Source of the DNA: Niebla homalea
Lineage: Eukaryota; Ascomycota; Lecanoromycetes; Lecanorales; Ramalinaceae
DNA length: 64,000 nt
Direction: 5' to 3'
Assembly: GCA_019925105.1 (NCBI GenBank)
Contig: JAHGAU010000023.1
Span: 806,001 to 870,000, forward strand
Under the pieces are notes generated by a model, which had not been told where the DNA came from, did no database searches, and worked only from the letters and a program-made list of their open reading frames with translations. The position numbers and the translations under genes were made by a program. Positions 1 through 12,500 of the stretch are shown here, piece by piece (the stretch's first letter is position 1; the number at the start of each line of letters is the position of its first letter).

Positions 1-887
1 ACTTTTTTAAAACGTCTTAATTATAAAAGGATAATAATACCTTTTATATTAATAATAAGTTTAAACTTTAATTAAGAAATAATTGTATATATTACTGGAC
101 ATTTTAAATTATCGTTAAGGAAATTATAACTTATATATTAATATAAGCCGTTTTCTTTAAATAAAAAAATTTAAATAATTAAAGAAAAAAATTGGAAAAA
201 AATTAGATATTTTAAACGACGTAAAATTATAATTTAATAATTAACGACTATAATAATTAAAATATAAGATTTATTAAGTTAATATAAATAATTAAATCCG
301 ATTAATTATAAGTTTTATTAAATTATTTTAATTAATTAAATTATAAGTTTTATAAAACGATTTTAAGTAACCGATTTATATATTATAAATAAGACTCCTT
401 AATTTAATTTACAATATTATATATATTTTTTAAAAACGTAAAGTTAATCTTAAAAACTATTTTATACCGGGTAAATAATATTTTAAGACTTATAAGTAAT
501 ATTAAATACCTAATAAATATATAAGACTCCTTAATAGTTATTAAAGTAATTAAATTAAAATGTAAATCTTAACGATAAGGATAATAAAAATAAGATTCCT
601 TAATAAGGCTTAAGTAATTATATATACTTCTTAAAGAGATATATTTTATTAGAACGTAAATTATTAAGCTAAAAGTTATTTAAACGGTAATTAGGTTTTA
701 AATTATTTACGGAGGTTTAAATCGGTCTTTAGAATTCCTGGGAAATAACCGTAGGTTATATAATACGTTAGCCGGACGTAATAGGCCCTTTACCTTAAGT
801 TATAAATTAAATAATTAAGAATTAAAAAACTAAAGAAAAAACTAGAAAAATAAATAGTAAATAAGACCGATTAAAAGAATTAATAAA
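1..887. other. AT-rich RIP-degraded stretch, unassigned
   Basis: No frame of useful length survives and no terminal repeats were found. CpA/TpG depletion with retained CpG shows it was a RIP target, so it is probably repeat-derived. A short motif (aagactccttaat and variants) recurs near 391, 523 and 592. Around 720-800 GC is a little higher and one + frame reads a few residues resembling NSWE, which could be a chromodomain remnant, but this is too weak to assign. Confidence 0.4.
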
Positions 888-1043
888 TGTTGGTGTATGG
901 ACCAAAAAGTGTGATAATCTATGAATGATGATTCTACCTGAATGCAGATGGGATCCTAAGGATCATCTGTCCTCTACGTACAAAGAGTGTCCTACACCTA
1001 TGAATGCTCCCTGGTATCCCCCATGCTATGTCTGCACATAACA
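888..1043 (-). repeat. Solo LTR of Gypsy family N1
   Basis: This 156-bp island of near-normal composition begins TGTTGGTG and ends CACATAACA. It is the reverse complement of the LTRs at 43492-43646 and 57976-58130. The same 5-bp word ATAAA flanks it at 883-887 and 1044-1048, consistent with a TSD, although in AT-rich DNA that could be chance. No internal retroelement sequence adjoins it, so it is best read as a solo LTR left by LTR-LTR recombination. It keeps CpA and TpG, so it largely escaped RIP, as expected of a repeat this short. Confidence 0.88.
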
Positions 1044-1529
1044 ATAAATAAATAAAGAATTAAGATAGATATATTTATAATAATAATTATATCGTATATA
1101 TATTAAGAATACCAATAGTGATTTATAGCGGTTATTAATATAAGACTTACTTAATTTAACGGTATCCCCCTTAAAACTTTCCCGTATAAAAAATAAAAAA
1201 GATTAAAATAAATAACCAGAACTTATTTTAATTTAAAGGGAAATATAAACTTATAATAAGGTATAATTTATATATACTTATATAATAATTTAAGAGACCA
1301 GAAAAACATTTATTAATGTTATATAATTATATATTAACTTAACCTTTTCTTTTAAAAAATAAATAAAAAAGATAAAAATAAAATATAGTTGCTTAAAGTA
1401 ACCGTAAACCCCTTTCTTTAAAATACCTTTATTAATATTAATAATATATTAACGATAATATGTTTTATTTTATATATATCTTAATACTTTTAAAGTAAAA
1501 AAATTAAAGTTAAATATTATTATATAAAT
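1044..1529. other. AT-rich stretch between solo LTR and element E
   Basis: RIP-degraded, with no recognisable frame or repeat boundary. It may be the start of E copy 1, because the second E copy stops near 37094 at the edge of another element and so cannot tell where E really begins. Confidence 0.35.
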
Positions 1530-4142
1530 TAAGAAATTAATTACGGTATTATTAGTTTTTTTATTATTATTTTGTTTCTTTTATTAAAAAAATATATATG
1601 TTTTTTTACTTTATATTAAATAAAGGATAAAAAAAATTAAGATAAATTCATATAAATTACGGGATTATCCCGTATTGATTAATAATTATAAGTATTATTG
1701 AAGATTACTTAAAAATAAATTTTATTAACTTTTTTTTAAAAAATAACGAAATATTATTAAGAATCCCTTAATCCTTTAAATTTAAAGGGGAATTGATTAA
1801 CATATATAAAATAAAGGAAATATTTGAATAGTTTTAGGTATCTTCCTTAATAATAATAATAAAGTTAAATATAAAAAAAGACTCTATAATATTATTAATA
1901 ATTCCGGTTTTTATTTTAAAATCATTAAAAACTTTATAAGAAAGAATTATAATGTAATCCGGCATTAAGACTTTATTCTATGAATTAAAAAGATAAATAA
2001 ATAAGAAAAAAAACTAAATAATATATAAAGATAAATCCGTAACGTATAAAAAAAATGTGGAAAAATACTTCTTTTAATTAATAAATAAATACGATAAATA
2101 TAAAACTTAAAAGGAATATAATATATTAAATAAAATGATTAAAAAATTAAAATATAATTTATAAATAAAGCGATAAATAACTTTATAAAAGAAAATATAA
2201 AGAACTTTTAAAAGATTTAAATTAAAAATTTTTTAAATTAAATTTTAATAACCTTACGGAATAAACGGTGAATAATATTAAAATATTATTTCAAGGAATT
2301 AATTCTATTCTTAACTATTATAAATATATACTTTACATTATATACAATTTAAACGGAAAAAATATGAAACTTAAAAAATTAAAAAATATAATGAATAGAA
2401 TAATTAAATATATATTAAAAAACATAATTAATTATTTTAAGAATAATTTAACGGATATAAAACTTTACAAACGTTTAATAAAAAATATATATAAAGAACT
2501 TAATCTTTATAAAGTATACCTTAAAATAAAACGGATTACGGAAAAAATTAAAAAAAAGTAAAAACTTAAAAAAAAAAAGGATAAAGAAATAAATCTTAAA
2601 GCTTAAATATTTAGATATTAATTAAATTATATAAATAAAGACCTTTAAAAAGTTATATTAAAAATAAATTTAATATACATTAATTATAACGGAATTATAT
2701 AAGTATTATAAATAAGAAGAATATAATAAGTTAAATACTTTTAAAATTATATAAATAAGAAATTTTAAAAAGTTTTAATAATTTAAATTACGTTTATATA
2801 ATCACTATAAGTAATATTATTATAATAACTTAAATATTAAAACCGATTTTAGAATTTATCCCAATAGAATATTAATAATTAAGCGGTAAATATAAATTAA
2901 AAACCGTAAAATTATTAATAGAATTTATATATTAATTAAAATATCAAAAAAAAATTAATTTATTTTAAAATTATTCAATCCGGTTAAATTTAAAAATCCT
3001 TATATTAATAACTTTAAGTTATTTAATATAAGGTTATATTATATTTATTATAAATATTATAATATATTTTTAATAAAGGAATATATAAATTATAAATAAA
3101 GATATAACGGAAATAACGTAAATTTTAACGAAAGGAAATATATATAAGAAAAGGATTAAGACTATAAAAATAAATATTACGATACGGATGATTAATTATT
3201 ATTATTACTTATAATTATACCTTATAATAAATAATTAAACGTATTAATAAACGTAATAATTATTAACTTGATTATATAGAAAAAAAGAAAGATTTTAATA
3301 AGATCGATAATAAAGGAATAGTTAACGGTTTTAATTATAAAGTTATTACCGTAAAAGAAGGATACCCTTTTAATAAGGATATTAACTATAAAATAACCAT
3401 AATAATAAATATAATTATAAAACAACGATAAATTAAAGATAATGATTTAAAAAAAGAAATTAAGTTTATATAAATTAAAAAATGAATAAAAAAGAAATTA
3501 AAAAGAAAAGCGAAAACCGGAAAAAAGAAAAAACTTTAATAAATTATCGGATTATTAAAAAAGTAAACCTTAAACGTTAAACGGATTTTATTAATTAATA
3601 ATATTATATTTTTTACGATATATTTAATATTATTTTTATTATATTCTAAAGAGAAAATAAGCCGATTTATAAAGAAGGTATTAAACTTTAATTATATACG
3701 TTCTAAAAAGATTATAATTATTAAGGAAACATTTAAAAATAACGGAAAAAGGATATAAAAAATAATTTAAAATAAATAACTTAAAAATTAATAATATCGT
3801 AATTACGGACTTAAGATAAAATTTTAAAATTATACTTAATAAGAATAAATAAATATACTTTGTAAAAATAATAATTATTTATTAACCGGAATAAATAAAT
3901 AAATTATTAAATATAAAAGCCGATTAAGGATTAAATATTATTATAATTAACTTAAGTATAATAAGGGAATTATAAATAAAAAAAGGTTTTTAAAATTGCT
4001 CAGAATTAATTATTTAAATATATTAATAATAAACGGAAACTATATATTACTTTATATATAAATTATATTTAATATTTAAGTTATAAGAATAACTAAATTA
4101 ATATAAGGATTTATAATATTAAAAAATAACTTAAATTATAAT
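1530..4142 (+). mobile_element. Gypsy-like element E, copy 1, 5' portion
   Basis: This stretch matches the reverse complement of about 34482-37094 over its whole length, so E is a repeat present twice here in opposite orientations. It is interrupted at 4143 by the hAT element and resumes at 17452. The + strand carries gag-like degraded frames. E is assigned to Ty3/Gypsy because the continuation of copy 2 (near 24.1-24.4 kb, minus strand) reads as an RT-RNase H connection segment. No LTR has been located for copy 1. Family assignment is an inference; the repeat relationship is seen directly. Confidence 0.7.
2268..2561 (+). pseudogene. Degraded gag-like frame of element E
   Basis: The longest frame that survived RIP here is 97 codons. 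It is strongly biased to K, N, I, L and Y, as expected where G-to-A and C-to-T changes have piled up. It starts GTG, not ATG, and the lysine-rich end (EKIKKK) stops at a TAA after which similar basic coding-like sequence continues. The matching place in E copy 2 is near 36.36 kb on the other strand. I read it as a fragment of the basic 5' protein (gag) of E, not a functional gene. No zinc knuckle was seen in the stretch. Confidence 0.4.
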
Positions 4143-4150
4143 ATTTTACT
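4143..4150. repeat. 8-bp TSD of hAT element, left
   Basis: ATTTTACT directly precedes the element and is repeated exactly at 17444-17451. The uninterrupted target survives in E copy 2 as AATAAAAT (reverse complement ATTTTATT) at 34474-34481, differing by one C-to-T change. Confidence 0.92.
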
Positions 4151-4303
4151 TACTCCCCCAACCGGTACGGGATTGATACCGCGGGAAAGGTACGGTATAG
4201 GTACGGGACCGGTACGGGATAGGGAAAGGGTATCCTTATCCCGTACCGGTGGCAAACGGTATAGGAGGGTACGGTACCGGGAAATACCAAGATACCGGTA
4301 ATA
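4151..4303 (+). repeat. Left terminal/subterminal repeat of hAT element
   Basis: This GC-rich island begins TACTCCCCCAACCGGTACGG and ends near ACCAAGATACCGGTAAT. Words GGTACGG and ACCGGTACGGG recur several times on both strands. Clustered short subterminal words are typical hAT transposase-binding sites. Only the outer 20 bp or so and the inner CGGGAAATACCAAGA block match the right end well; the middle differs. Confidence 0.85.
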
Positions 4304-4383
4304 AATAAAATAAACATTCTTCTTATTAAGGGATATAATTATAACGATAAATATAAAAATAATTATAAAAATCTTAAGGAAAT

Positions 4384-4397
4384 ATAATTATATTATT
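4384..4397. repeat. 14-bp TSD of LINE C1 (3' side)
   Basis: ATAATTATATTATT occurs here beside the LINE tail and again at 10217-10230 beyond its 5' end. The length suits target-primed reverse transcription. Confidence 0.8.
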
Positions 4398-4412
4398 GAT
4401 TGATTGATTAAT
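4395..4412 (-). repeat. LINE 3' tail, AATC microsatellite
   Basis: Three attg units on the + strand (AATC on the coding strand) sit directly against the TSD, in the position a poly(A) or short-repeat tail takes in LINEs. Confidence 0.65.
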
Positions 4413-6049
4413 TTATACTACGGGTTTAATTAAGTTAATTCCGGCGTTCCTTAATACGCGGCCTTTTGGCCTTACTAATAACCGTAAAAACCTGATACTT
4501 ATAACGTCGGGGTAAAAACCGGCGTTTACCAGGCCTTTACCCTTCATCCTTTAAGGTAAAGGATATTAATAATTATTTAAAGAATAATAATTTATTTATA
4601 TACTTTTTATATTTTAACTTCCTTAAGAAAATCCATAATATTACGATTATATCCTTATAAGGGTTACCTTTAAACTTATTATTCTTCCGCTTTTTTATAT
4701 ATTTATATTATTTTAATTTTACATAATACCTTTAAATATCTTTATTAATATTTACGTACTTAATATATATTCCTTTTATATTATTATCGTTATTAACTCC
4801 TTTAAGGACTTTTAATAAACGTTTATTATTATATCTTTACGGTTATAAAAGATACTTTCCGGTTTATATAATTAATATAACCAGTTTCCGCTTCTTTTTT
4901 TTTAATTAATAATAGGCTTTTTCCGTAAGGTTTTCGGTGATTTTATTTATTTTTATAATAAAATTAAATTATAATAATAATCCGGTAAATATTATAAACT
5001 TAATAATTACCCGGATATTTCGTTTTATAAATAATATTTAACAATAATTATAAATATTAACTTTTACGATAAGTTTTAACTTAACCTCCGTAAATAAAAA
5101 ATAAAAGATAAAAATATATATAACGTTTTACTTTCTTTATTTATATTTATATTTAACGTTTATCCGATTTTTAATATATATAATAAATAAAAAGTAAATT
5201 AAATTAATTTTATCCGTCCGGAATTAAATTATTAATATATTATTACCCTTTTTTATAATATTGTAATAACGGAAATACTTATTAATAATATTTTTAACGT
5301 TAAAAGTTAAGTAATAATAATTTTAAAATATAAAATCTTTATATTTCTGTTAATACTTAATTTACTTTATTGTAACTTATAAAATAATCGTTATAACTTT
5401 CGCTTTTTAAATCCCTTTAATTTTAGTTTTTTTTACGTTTAATAAGAATTTATATACGTTTAAATTAATTTCCGGGATATTAATAAGGTTAATTTCTTTC
5501 TTAACTTATTCCTATTTTATCTTAATAAAAAAAAGGATAAATATCTTTAATTTATTCTTTTTAACTTAAGGCTTATTAAGATTTTAACGGATCCGCCCGT
5601 TTCTTATTATTATAATTAAGTATATACCTTTTTTTAATTTTATTTAAGCGATCATTTAATTTAATAAAATTTTAATTAATAATATAAAAACCTTAAACTT
5701 TAATACCGGGATAAAAGTTATTTTATAAGTATTATTAATTATTCTTAAATACCGGTTTTAAACTTTCTATAATATTTAAATAAACTCCCTTTTATATCCC
5801 GGAGTATTTTTAAGTATATATTAAATAATTATAGTACATATTATAATTAATTTTATTATAGTTTAATAAATAGTCCGGGCCTTTTATAACGTAACTCCCT
5901 ATATTAATATAACGAGATAAATAAGGCCTTTTTCTTATAAAGTTATCTTTTTTAAAATTTTTTTTATATAATCTTTTTAATTAAGTTTTTTATTTATTTA
6001 AAAATTAAGGATTTTAATATTAATATCTGGCTTTATTATAATTTTATTT

Positions 6050-6480
6050 AAATTTATTATAATTATTATATTATATAGTTTTAAACTTTTAATCATATAA
6101 ATAAATTTATACTTATATAACGTAAATTAAGCCCCCTAAGTTTTTACTTATTAAAAATAAACTTTATAAGCTTATTTTAATTTTAAATAATTTATATATA
6201 TAAAGGTATTATAAGTTAAAAGGTAAATATTATTAATAAAGCTTTTAACTTAAACCTTTTATTTTAACTTAATAAGCTTTTTAATTAATAAATCGTTAAA
6301 GAATAAAAATAATATAAAAGAAATAAATAATCCCTAAAAAATCTTTATTATAACGGGCTTTATTAAACTTATTTTTTATTTTAAGTTAATTAATATAACT
6401 CGGTTATTTAAGAAATTCTTTATTTATTTAATTAAGAAGAATAATATCCCTTTTTTCTTTAAGTTATATGATAACCTTTA
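6050..6480 (-). pseudogene. LINE C1 reverse transcriptase core, degraded
   Basis: Minus-strand translation gives FLNNRVIL, then a segment aligning to the LINE motif PQGSPLSPILFLFFND (seen as F*GLFISFILFLFFND), then FINNIYLL at 6240-6229 and below. FINN is the catalytic F/Y-x-DD box with both Asp codons changed GAT to AAT, the change expected from RIP. This order (NR, PQGSP, xxDD) is that of non-LTR reverse transcriptases, not LTR elements. The upstream endonuclease domain should lie at about 7-8.7 kb but I could not pick out its motifs. Confidence 0.75.
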
Positions 6481-8759
6481 ATAATTTATTTTATTAAAAG
6501 TATTTATAATATTAAGAGAAAGAAAATTTATTATATATTTCTTCCCGTAATTTTATATTATATATATACCGTTAATTAATTTTTTAAGGGTTATTTTTAT
6601 TAATTAACCTTTCCTTATTTTGATTTATTAATTAAAAAGAAGTCCATAATTCTTTATATAATTATTAAGGATCTTTATTATTACCGTTTTCAAGGTTTTC
6701 TTTAACGTATAAAGGAATATAATAAATTTATAAGACTTTACCTTAAAATAATCCGGCTTAATAAGCTTCTTAAGGATAATTGTTTTTATTTTTTTTAATT
6801 TATATAAATAATAATTAACGTTAAAATATACTTAAAAAAAATAAATAAAAACCTTCTTAAATAATAATATTATTATTAATAGGAATTTATTAAAGATCTT
6901 ATTTAATTTTAAGATTTTATTTTTCTTTAATTTATTAATCGTTTTAATTATTATATCTTATATTATTATTTTATTTATTAATATGGAATTAAGGTATATA
7001 ACGTTATTAATATCGTTTAAATTAGCCTTTAACGGAGGGGGGGAAAATGCTTTTTTAAGGGCCTTAATTTTACCGTTAAAGGTATTAATTAATATATTAT
7101 CGGGTCTCTTAAAAAGCGGGAATTTAAGGATAAACTTTAATTTTTTACTTTATTTTTTATTATATTTTAATAATTTTTAAATATTATAAAATAAGACTGT
7201 TAACTTATATATCGTAAACTAAAAGTATATTTATTTAATTTTCTTAATAATTTTTTCCTTTTCCTTTTAAATAACCTTTAATTAATTAAGTATCTTTTAA
7301 TTTTTATATTTAAAAATTTATTTTATTAGCCTTTTTATTTCTATAATTGCGGTTATATATCCGTTATTTTAATAAGTTTTAACTTTTTAAAAGGACTTTA
7401 TTATCGGGATTATCTTATTAATTATTTTATTTAATATTTTTATTACTTATTTTATAAAAAGGTTAATCTGGTTTCTATTATTTAATTAAGGAAGGTCCGT
7501 GAATTATATTACTATTTCTTTTGCTTTTATATAAATTTTTATTTTTTTAATTATTTTTTACGTTTTCTTTACCGGTAATAATAAAATCGTATTAACGGTT
7601 TAATTTAAGGTTATTTATATTAGTATATAATCTGAATTATATTTTAAGTCCTTCCGTAATTTATGTATTATAATTACGTTAATAATCCCTTCCGTATTAA
7701 AGGTTAAGTTAATTATTATTTTAAATTTATAATTTTCTTACGTAATAATTTTTATAATATTAATAATAAGAAATTAATTTAAACAATAATTATTAATAAA
7801 TTATTTAATTTAATATAATTTATTATATGCTTTTCTTCGTTTTAAATATAATAATATAAATTAAAATCTTTAAGTAATATATATTTATTTAAGGTAATTA
7901 AAACCTTTTTAAATAATAATATCGTAAATGATTTTTCTTTATTAATTAATAGCGGGTTATATACGTTATAGATATTAAGGTCGTTTTTTAAGTTTTTTTC
8001 CCTTATAATACGGAATATATAAAGGTTTTTACTATAATAAATAATATCTTAATTATTTATATTAAACCGCTTATTTATAAAGAAGTATATTTTAATTATT
8101 TTATCCCCTTTAAAGGTTAAATAAAACTTTTCTTTTAAATTAATAAATAAATATATATATAAGTTATATAATAATTCTTATATTATTATAATATTAATAT
8201 TTTTAACTTCTTTAAACTTAAATATTAATATTATTATTTTAATTTTTTTATTATAAACGTTATATTATATTTTTTTAAAAGCGTTAATATATTATATATT
8301 AACTTTTATAAAGATTCTGTTATTTATACTTATTTAAGTTATAAACTTCTTATTAAAGTTAAGCGTTTTTTAATTTAATATCTTTTTGGTTATTATTAAA
8401 AACGTAGGACGGCCGGCCCTTAAAATTAAAATCATAAAAAACTTCCTTTTTTTTATTTTATTTATTACCGTTATTTATTTTTTATTATTTAATTAATTAA
8501 GGTTACGTTTTAAGGCTATTTTTAATTAATCCGTTAAATTAATTCCGTACGTATTATTACGTTAAATTTTTACGATTATCCGGGTTTCTTTATACTTAAT
8601 TTTTTTAACTTTTATTATATATTTAGAATCTTATATTAAGTATCTTTTTTTATTATATATAACGTATTTAAATACGTTTTTTATAAGCCTTTTAATTATT
8701 AATTTTATATATTTATAAATATCGTAACTTTTAACGTAAACTATATATTTTATAATATT

Positions 8760-10190
8760 AAAATATTTTATAATAATATATTTATAATTTTAATATTTAA
8801 AATATTAATAAATATTTACCGTTTTATTTTATAATTAAGTTATTTTAAGAAATCCCCCTTTAATAATCCTTTTATTTAAGATATTATTATATATTTTTAT
8901 TAACGTTACGCTTAATATAACGGTAAAGTACCTTTTTATACGTTTTAAGGAGTTAAATTTCCTTATTACCGGAGGAAGCCTATAATTAATGATTTTAAAC
9001 TTAAAATAAAAAACCGAATTTTTTTCTATATTCTTTAATATAATTTCTTTTTTTAGTTTTTATGAAATATAATAAGTATATTTTATTTATTATAACGGTA
9101 AATAATTATCTTAAAATTTTAATTAACTTATATTTTCCTTTATTAATTTAAACTTTAAATTTCTTTAAGTTTTTTTTTACTTTTAAAAATATTATATTAA
9201 GGAAAATATTTTTACTTTATAGTTTATATATTATAATAATTTATTCTATTAATAATTCCGTCGTTACTTTAAAAGCCTTTATTAATTATAATAGGTTTAT
9301 TTCCGTAATTATATTTTTCTCCTTATTATTAAATAAGCGGACCGTTATTATCCTTGCTTTTTTTAATATAACTACTTTTTCCTCCGTTATCCCTTTATTC
9401 TTTACCGCGGGTACCCTTTTTATTATTTTTATTACTTAATTTTCTTTTATTTAAAAGGTTACCGTTTTTATACTTTTATTTTATATCTTTAATTTTAAAC
9501 CGCCGTCTTTACTTTTTATTAACGTTTTTATTTCCGCTTCTTAAGAGCCCTATAAACGTTTTATTTCCCTTAATTTTATTTCTATTTTTATATAAAAATC
9601 CCTTACGTTTTTTAATTTAATTTATAATATCGGTTAAATTTTAACGTAATATTTTTTTACTTTATTATAAAGAGTTTTTTTAAAGTTTTTATTGTTTTTT
9701 TTATTGCCTTTTCGCTTTTACTTATTAAGTAACGTACCGTTTCCGTTTTTTATTTTTGGTCTTTTAAGGTTTTATTTTTTTAATTAACTTTATTTCTTTT
9801 TTATATATCCTTAATAATATTTTTACCGCGGTCTTCCCGCTTTTTCCCCCCGTTTATATTCTTCGTTATTAATGTTATACCGGCCTTCCTACCCTTTTAT
9901 TTACTTATTATTTCCGTATTATTATTATACGTTTTACGTACTTTAATATACGTATTTTATTAATTTTAATTTTTTTATTTATTTTAAATATTATCCGGCT
10001 TATTATTATTATATTACTTATACGTATTATCGTTATTTCTATTAATATAAGCTACTTATCCGTTTATTACCTTAATTTTAATTATTACGCCACTTTTATT
10101 TATCGTACTTATTATACTTCCTTTATTATTATTAAAGCTATACGTATACGTATCGTTTTAGACCTCTAGGGTCCCTTTATTCGTCGCCAT
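8760..10190 (-). pseudogene. LINE C1 ORF1 (gag-like, CCHC), degraded
   Basis: The ATG (complement of 10188-10190) opens with MATNKGT, matching the C2 start MATNNGTPEVRNDIRVYS. The region near 8765-8815 aligns with the zinc-knuckle end of the C2 ORF1. ORF1 proteins of Tad-clade LINEs bind element RNA and usually end in CCHC knuckles. Here the cysteine and histidine codons have been changed by RIP. Many TAA codons correspond to CAA in the less damaged copy. The frame is not intact. Confidence 0.7.
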
Positions 10191-10216
10191 TTCTTCTTTA
10201 AGAAATAATTTATTTC

Positions 10217-10230
10217 ATAATTATATTATT
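10217..10230. repeat. 14-bp TSD of LINE C1 (5' side)
   Basis: ATAATTATATTATT, exact copy of 4384-4397. hAT interior resumes after it. Confidence 0.8.
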
Positions 10231-12149
10231 AAAATTAGAATTAATTTACCTTTATATATTTAAATAGTAACTACGTATTTTATTATAATTATTATTATTG
10301 AGCTTTAAATTAATTAAAATACCTTACTTACTTTTATTAACCTTAATTATAATTAAAAAAGCTTAATAATAATAATAATAATCTTTCTTATTTTATTTTT
10401 AAGTTTAAAGGTATATAAAGTTTTAACCGTTAAGAAAAATTAGGTTCTTAAGATTTACTTAAATAATTATCCGTTTATTAATTTATAAGGTTATAGATTA
10501 ATTTAATTATTAATTAATTTTAATTTACGTTAAAAGTTCTCCCTATATATTTAAAAAAAACCCTTTAAGTTTTTTGAATCGTTATTATTATTATTAACAT
10601 TATTATTATTATTTTTATTATTAATATATATTATTATTATATTAATATTATACTTTTATTTATTTTAATCCTTATCCTTTTAATCCTTAAAATCCTTATT
10701 ATTAACTTTTAAATCCTTATATACTTAGTTTAATTAATTTTCTTTTTATTTATAATAACAAATTAATATCTTTACTTAAAAAGTTATAAAACAAAAGTAG
10801 TTTTAATAACTATAATATTATTTAATAATAAAGAAGTAATATTTATAGTTAACCCCGGTAAAAATATTATAAAGAATATCCCGGGCTATTTATATTAAGA
10901 TTAATAACTTTTAATATAATTATTTTTATTAAAATAAGATTTTATTTTTACAATCTTAAAACGACGCTATTTTAAATTAATAACTTAAATAAGTATAAAG
11001 ATTAATATAAACTTATTATACGTCATATATTATTTTAATTTATTATTAATAGGTTTATTAAACGTATTATTTTTAAATTTTTTTTTTTTAAAAATAGGTT
11101 CAAGTCCTTTATTATATAAGGTCGTTTAATTAGGTTTTAATTAATTAATAAGTTAAAATTAAGGGTTACTTAATACGTATTAAAAGTTTCTTAAAGCGCA
11201 TTTTAATAAATATTAACTTAAAAGGTTTTATTTTACTTAATATATCAATCGTTAATCCTAAAGATTTTATCGGTATTTAAAAAGTATAAGAATATTATTT
11301 ATTTATATGTATTATCAATAAAGCTTTACGTTTTATTATAATATTTAAATAATTTAATATATACATTTTTTAATTTTATATAAGCTCCTTTTTTAATAAA
11401 TTTATTTACGGCATAAATAATTTTTTCATTTTTTAATATAATTAAAAAGCTTATTATAAACTTTAAAGATTAAATAAATTATTAATATCTTAATAATACT
11501 TATTAATTTAATAACTTAATAAAATAATTAAGTAAGTTCTACTAAATATCCTATATAATTTTATTTTAACTTAATAAACTTTAAAACTTAATTAATTCCT
11601 TTATTTTCTTTAAAAAATTAATTAATATTTTTACGGAATAATAATACATAAGTTATTATATATATTATATAGAAAAATAAGTCTTAATAAATATTTACGT
11701 TTTAAAAGAGCTTTAAGAATATCTCCTTACGCTTTTTACTTATAGTTATTATTAAAAGTACTATAAATACTTAAGCATTTAATTTTCTTTATTAAATTTA
11801 AGTAAAAACTTCTTTACGTTTATTATTCATATTTATATATATTACCGTTTTTTAAATCTAGAATAAATTAAATGAACATAATAATTATTATAAATCGATT
11901 TTATCTTTATAAATATTTTAAAAATATTTATATTTTTATTTATTATCTCCTTAACTTTAAGTTAATAATCTTATCGATATTTAATATTATTATTTTAAGG
12001 ATTGATTTTAAGGTAAATTAAAAGGGCTTTAAGTGAAAATTAAATAATGTATATTAAGTATAATAAATACTTTATTTTATTTTACGTTAAAGCTTACTTT
12101 AACGCCAATATTTCTTTCTTAATAATATTTATAAGAGTTTTTTATTATA
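10231..12149. other. hAT interior, C-terminal part expected
   Basis: RIP-saturated. Given a minus-strand transposase with its core near 12.2 kb, the C-terminal dimerisation region should fall here, but no SSxxxERxFS-like block could be recognised with confidence. Confidence 0.4.
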
Positions 12150-12500
12150 AGTTAATTTCTTAACGTAATATAATTATTATAATATTATTATTATTTATAT
12201 TATTAATCGTAATAGCTATAATACGATTTTTTAAGTTATACTTTATAATTATTTTACTTATAACGGATACGAGTTAATTATTATTATAAGTACCTTTAAC
12301 GTACTTAAAGCCAATTAAAGTATTATAAAAATCTTAATTAAAATTAATTTAATAAGTTATAATCCTTATATATAATTACTTATTATTAATAACTTAATAA
12401 TTTATTATTAATAAGACCTTAATCTTATTATCTAAGAGATCTTTAAGTAAGTTAAGCTTAATCTTTTTTAAGCCTTTTATAATATAGTTCTTTATAATCG
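12150..12500 (-). pseudogene. hAT transposase core, degraded
   Basis: Minus-strand reading gives KGLKKIKLNLLKDLLDNKI, then LIGFKYVKGTY (complement of about 12285-12317), then LKNRIIAITINN (complement of about 12200-12230). The last block resembles the hAT catalytic-core signature with D-R-I-I-A-I-T-T-D-N; the expected aspartates read as N, as RIP would produce. hAT transposases cut and paste the element by a DDE mechanism. Stops occur, so no product is possible. The N-terminal BED finger was not identified. The fit with the 8-bp TSD makes the assignment fairly safe. Confidence 0.65.

Larger units (their letters stand above)
4398..10216 (-). mobile_element. Tad-like LINE C1, essentially full length
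   Basis: A minus-strand non-LTR retrotransposon of 5,819 bp lies inside the hAT element. Its 14-bp TSD, a 3' tail of AATC units (attg repeats at 4395-4410 on the + strand), an ORF1-like start at 10190 and an LINE-type reverse transcriptase near 6.1-6.5 kb all agree. Only 26 bp lie between the 5' junction and the ATG, so the 5' UTR is very short or slightly truncated. GC-richer, partly palindromic sequence at 4440-4560 is the likely 3' UTR. C2 at 62562 is a related but not identical copy. RIP has put stops throughout. Confidence 0.87.

Noticed and set aside
3222..3425. 67-codon minus-strand open frame
   Set aside because: Lies opposite the degraded + strand coding sequence of E. It is rich in F, Y and I only because of base composition and has no matching open frame in E copy 2.
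4151..4160. Tc1/mariner or Stowaway-type end (CTCCC with TA target)
   Set aside because: The ends could be read as CTCCCCC flanked by TA, but the exact 8-bp duplication, the matching empty site and the transposase block fit hAT much better.
6983..7180. 65-codon plus-strand open frame
   Set aside because: Runs antisense to the LINE C1 coding region and is a by-product of low GC and few TAA in that phase. No family resemblance.
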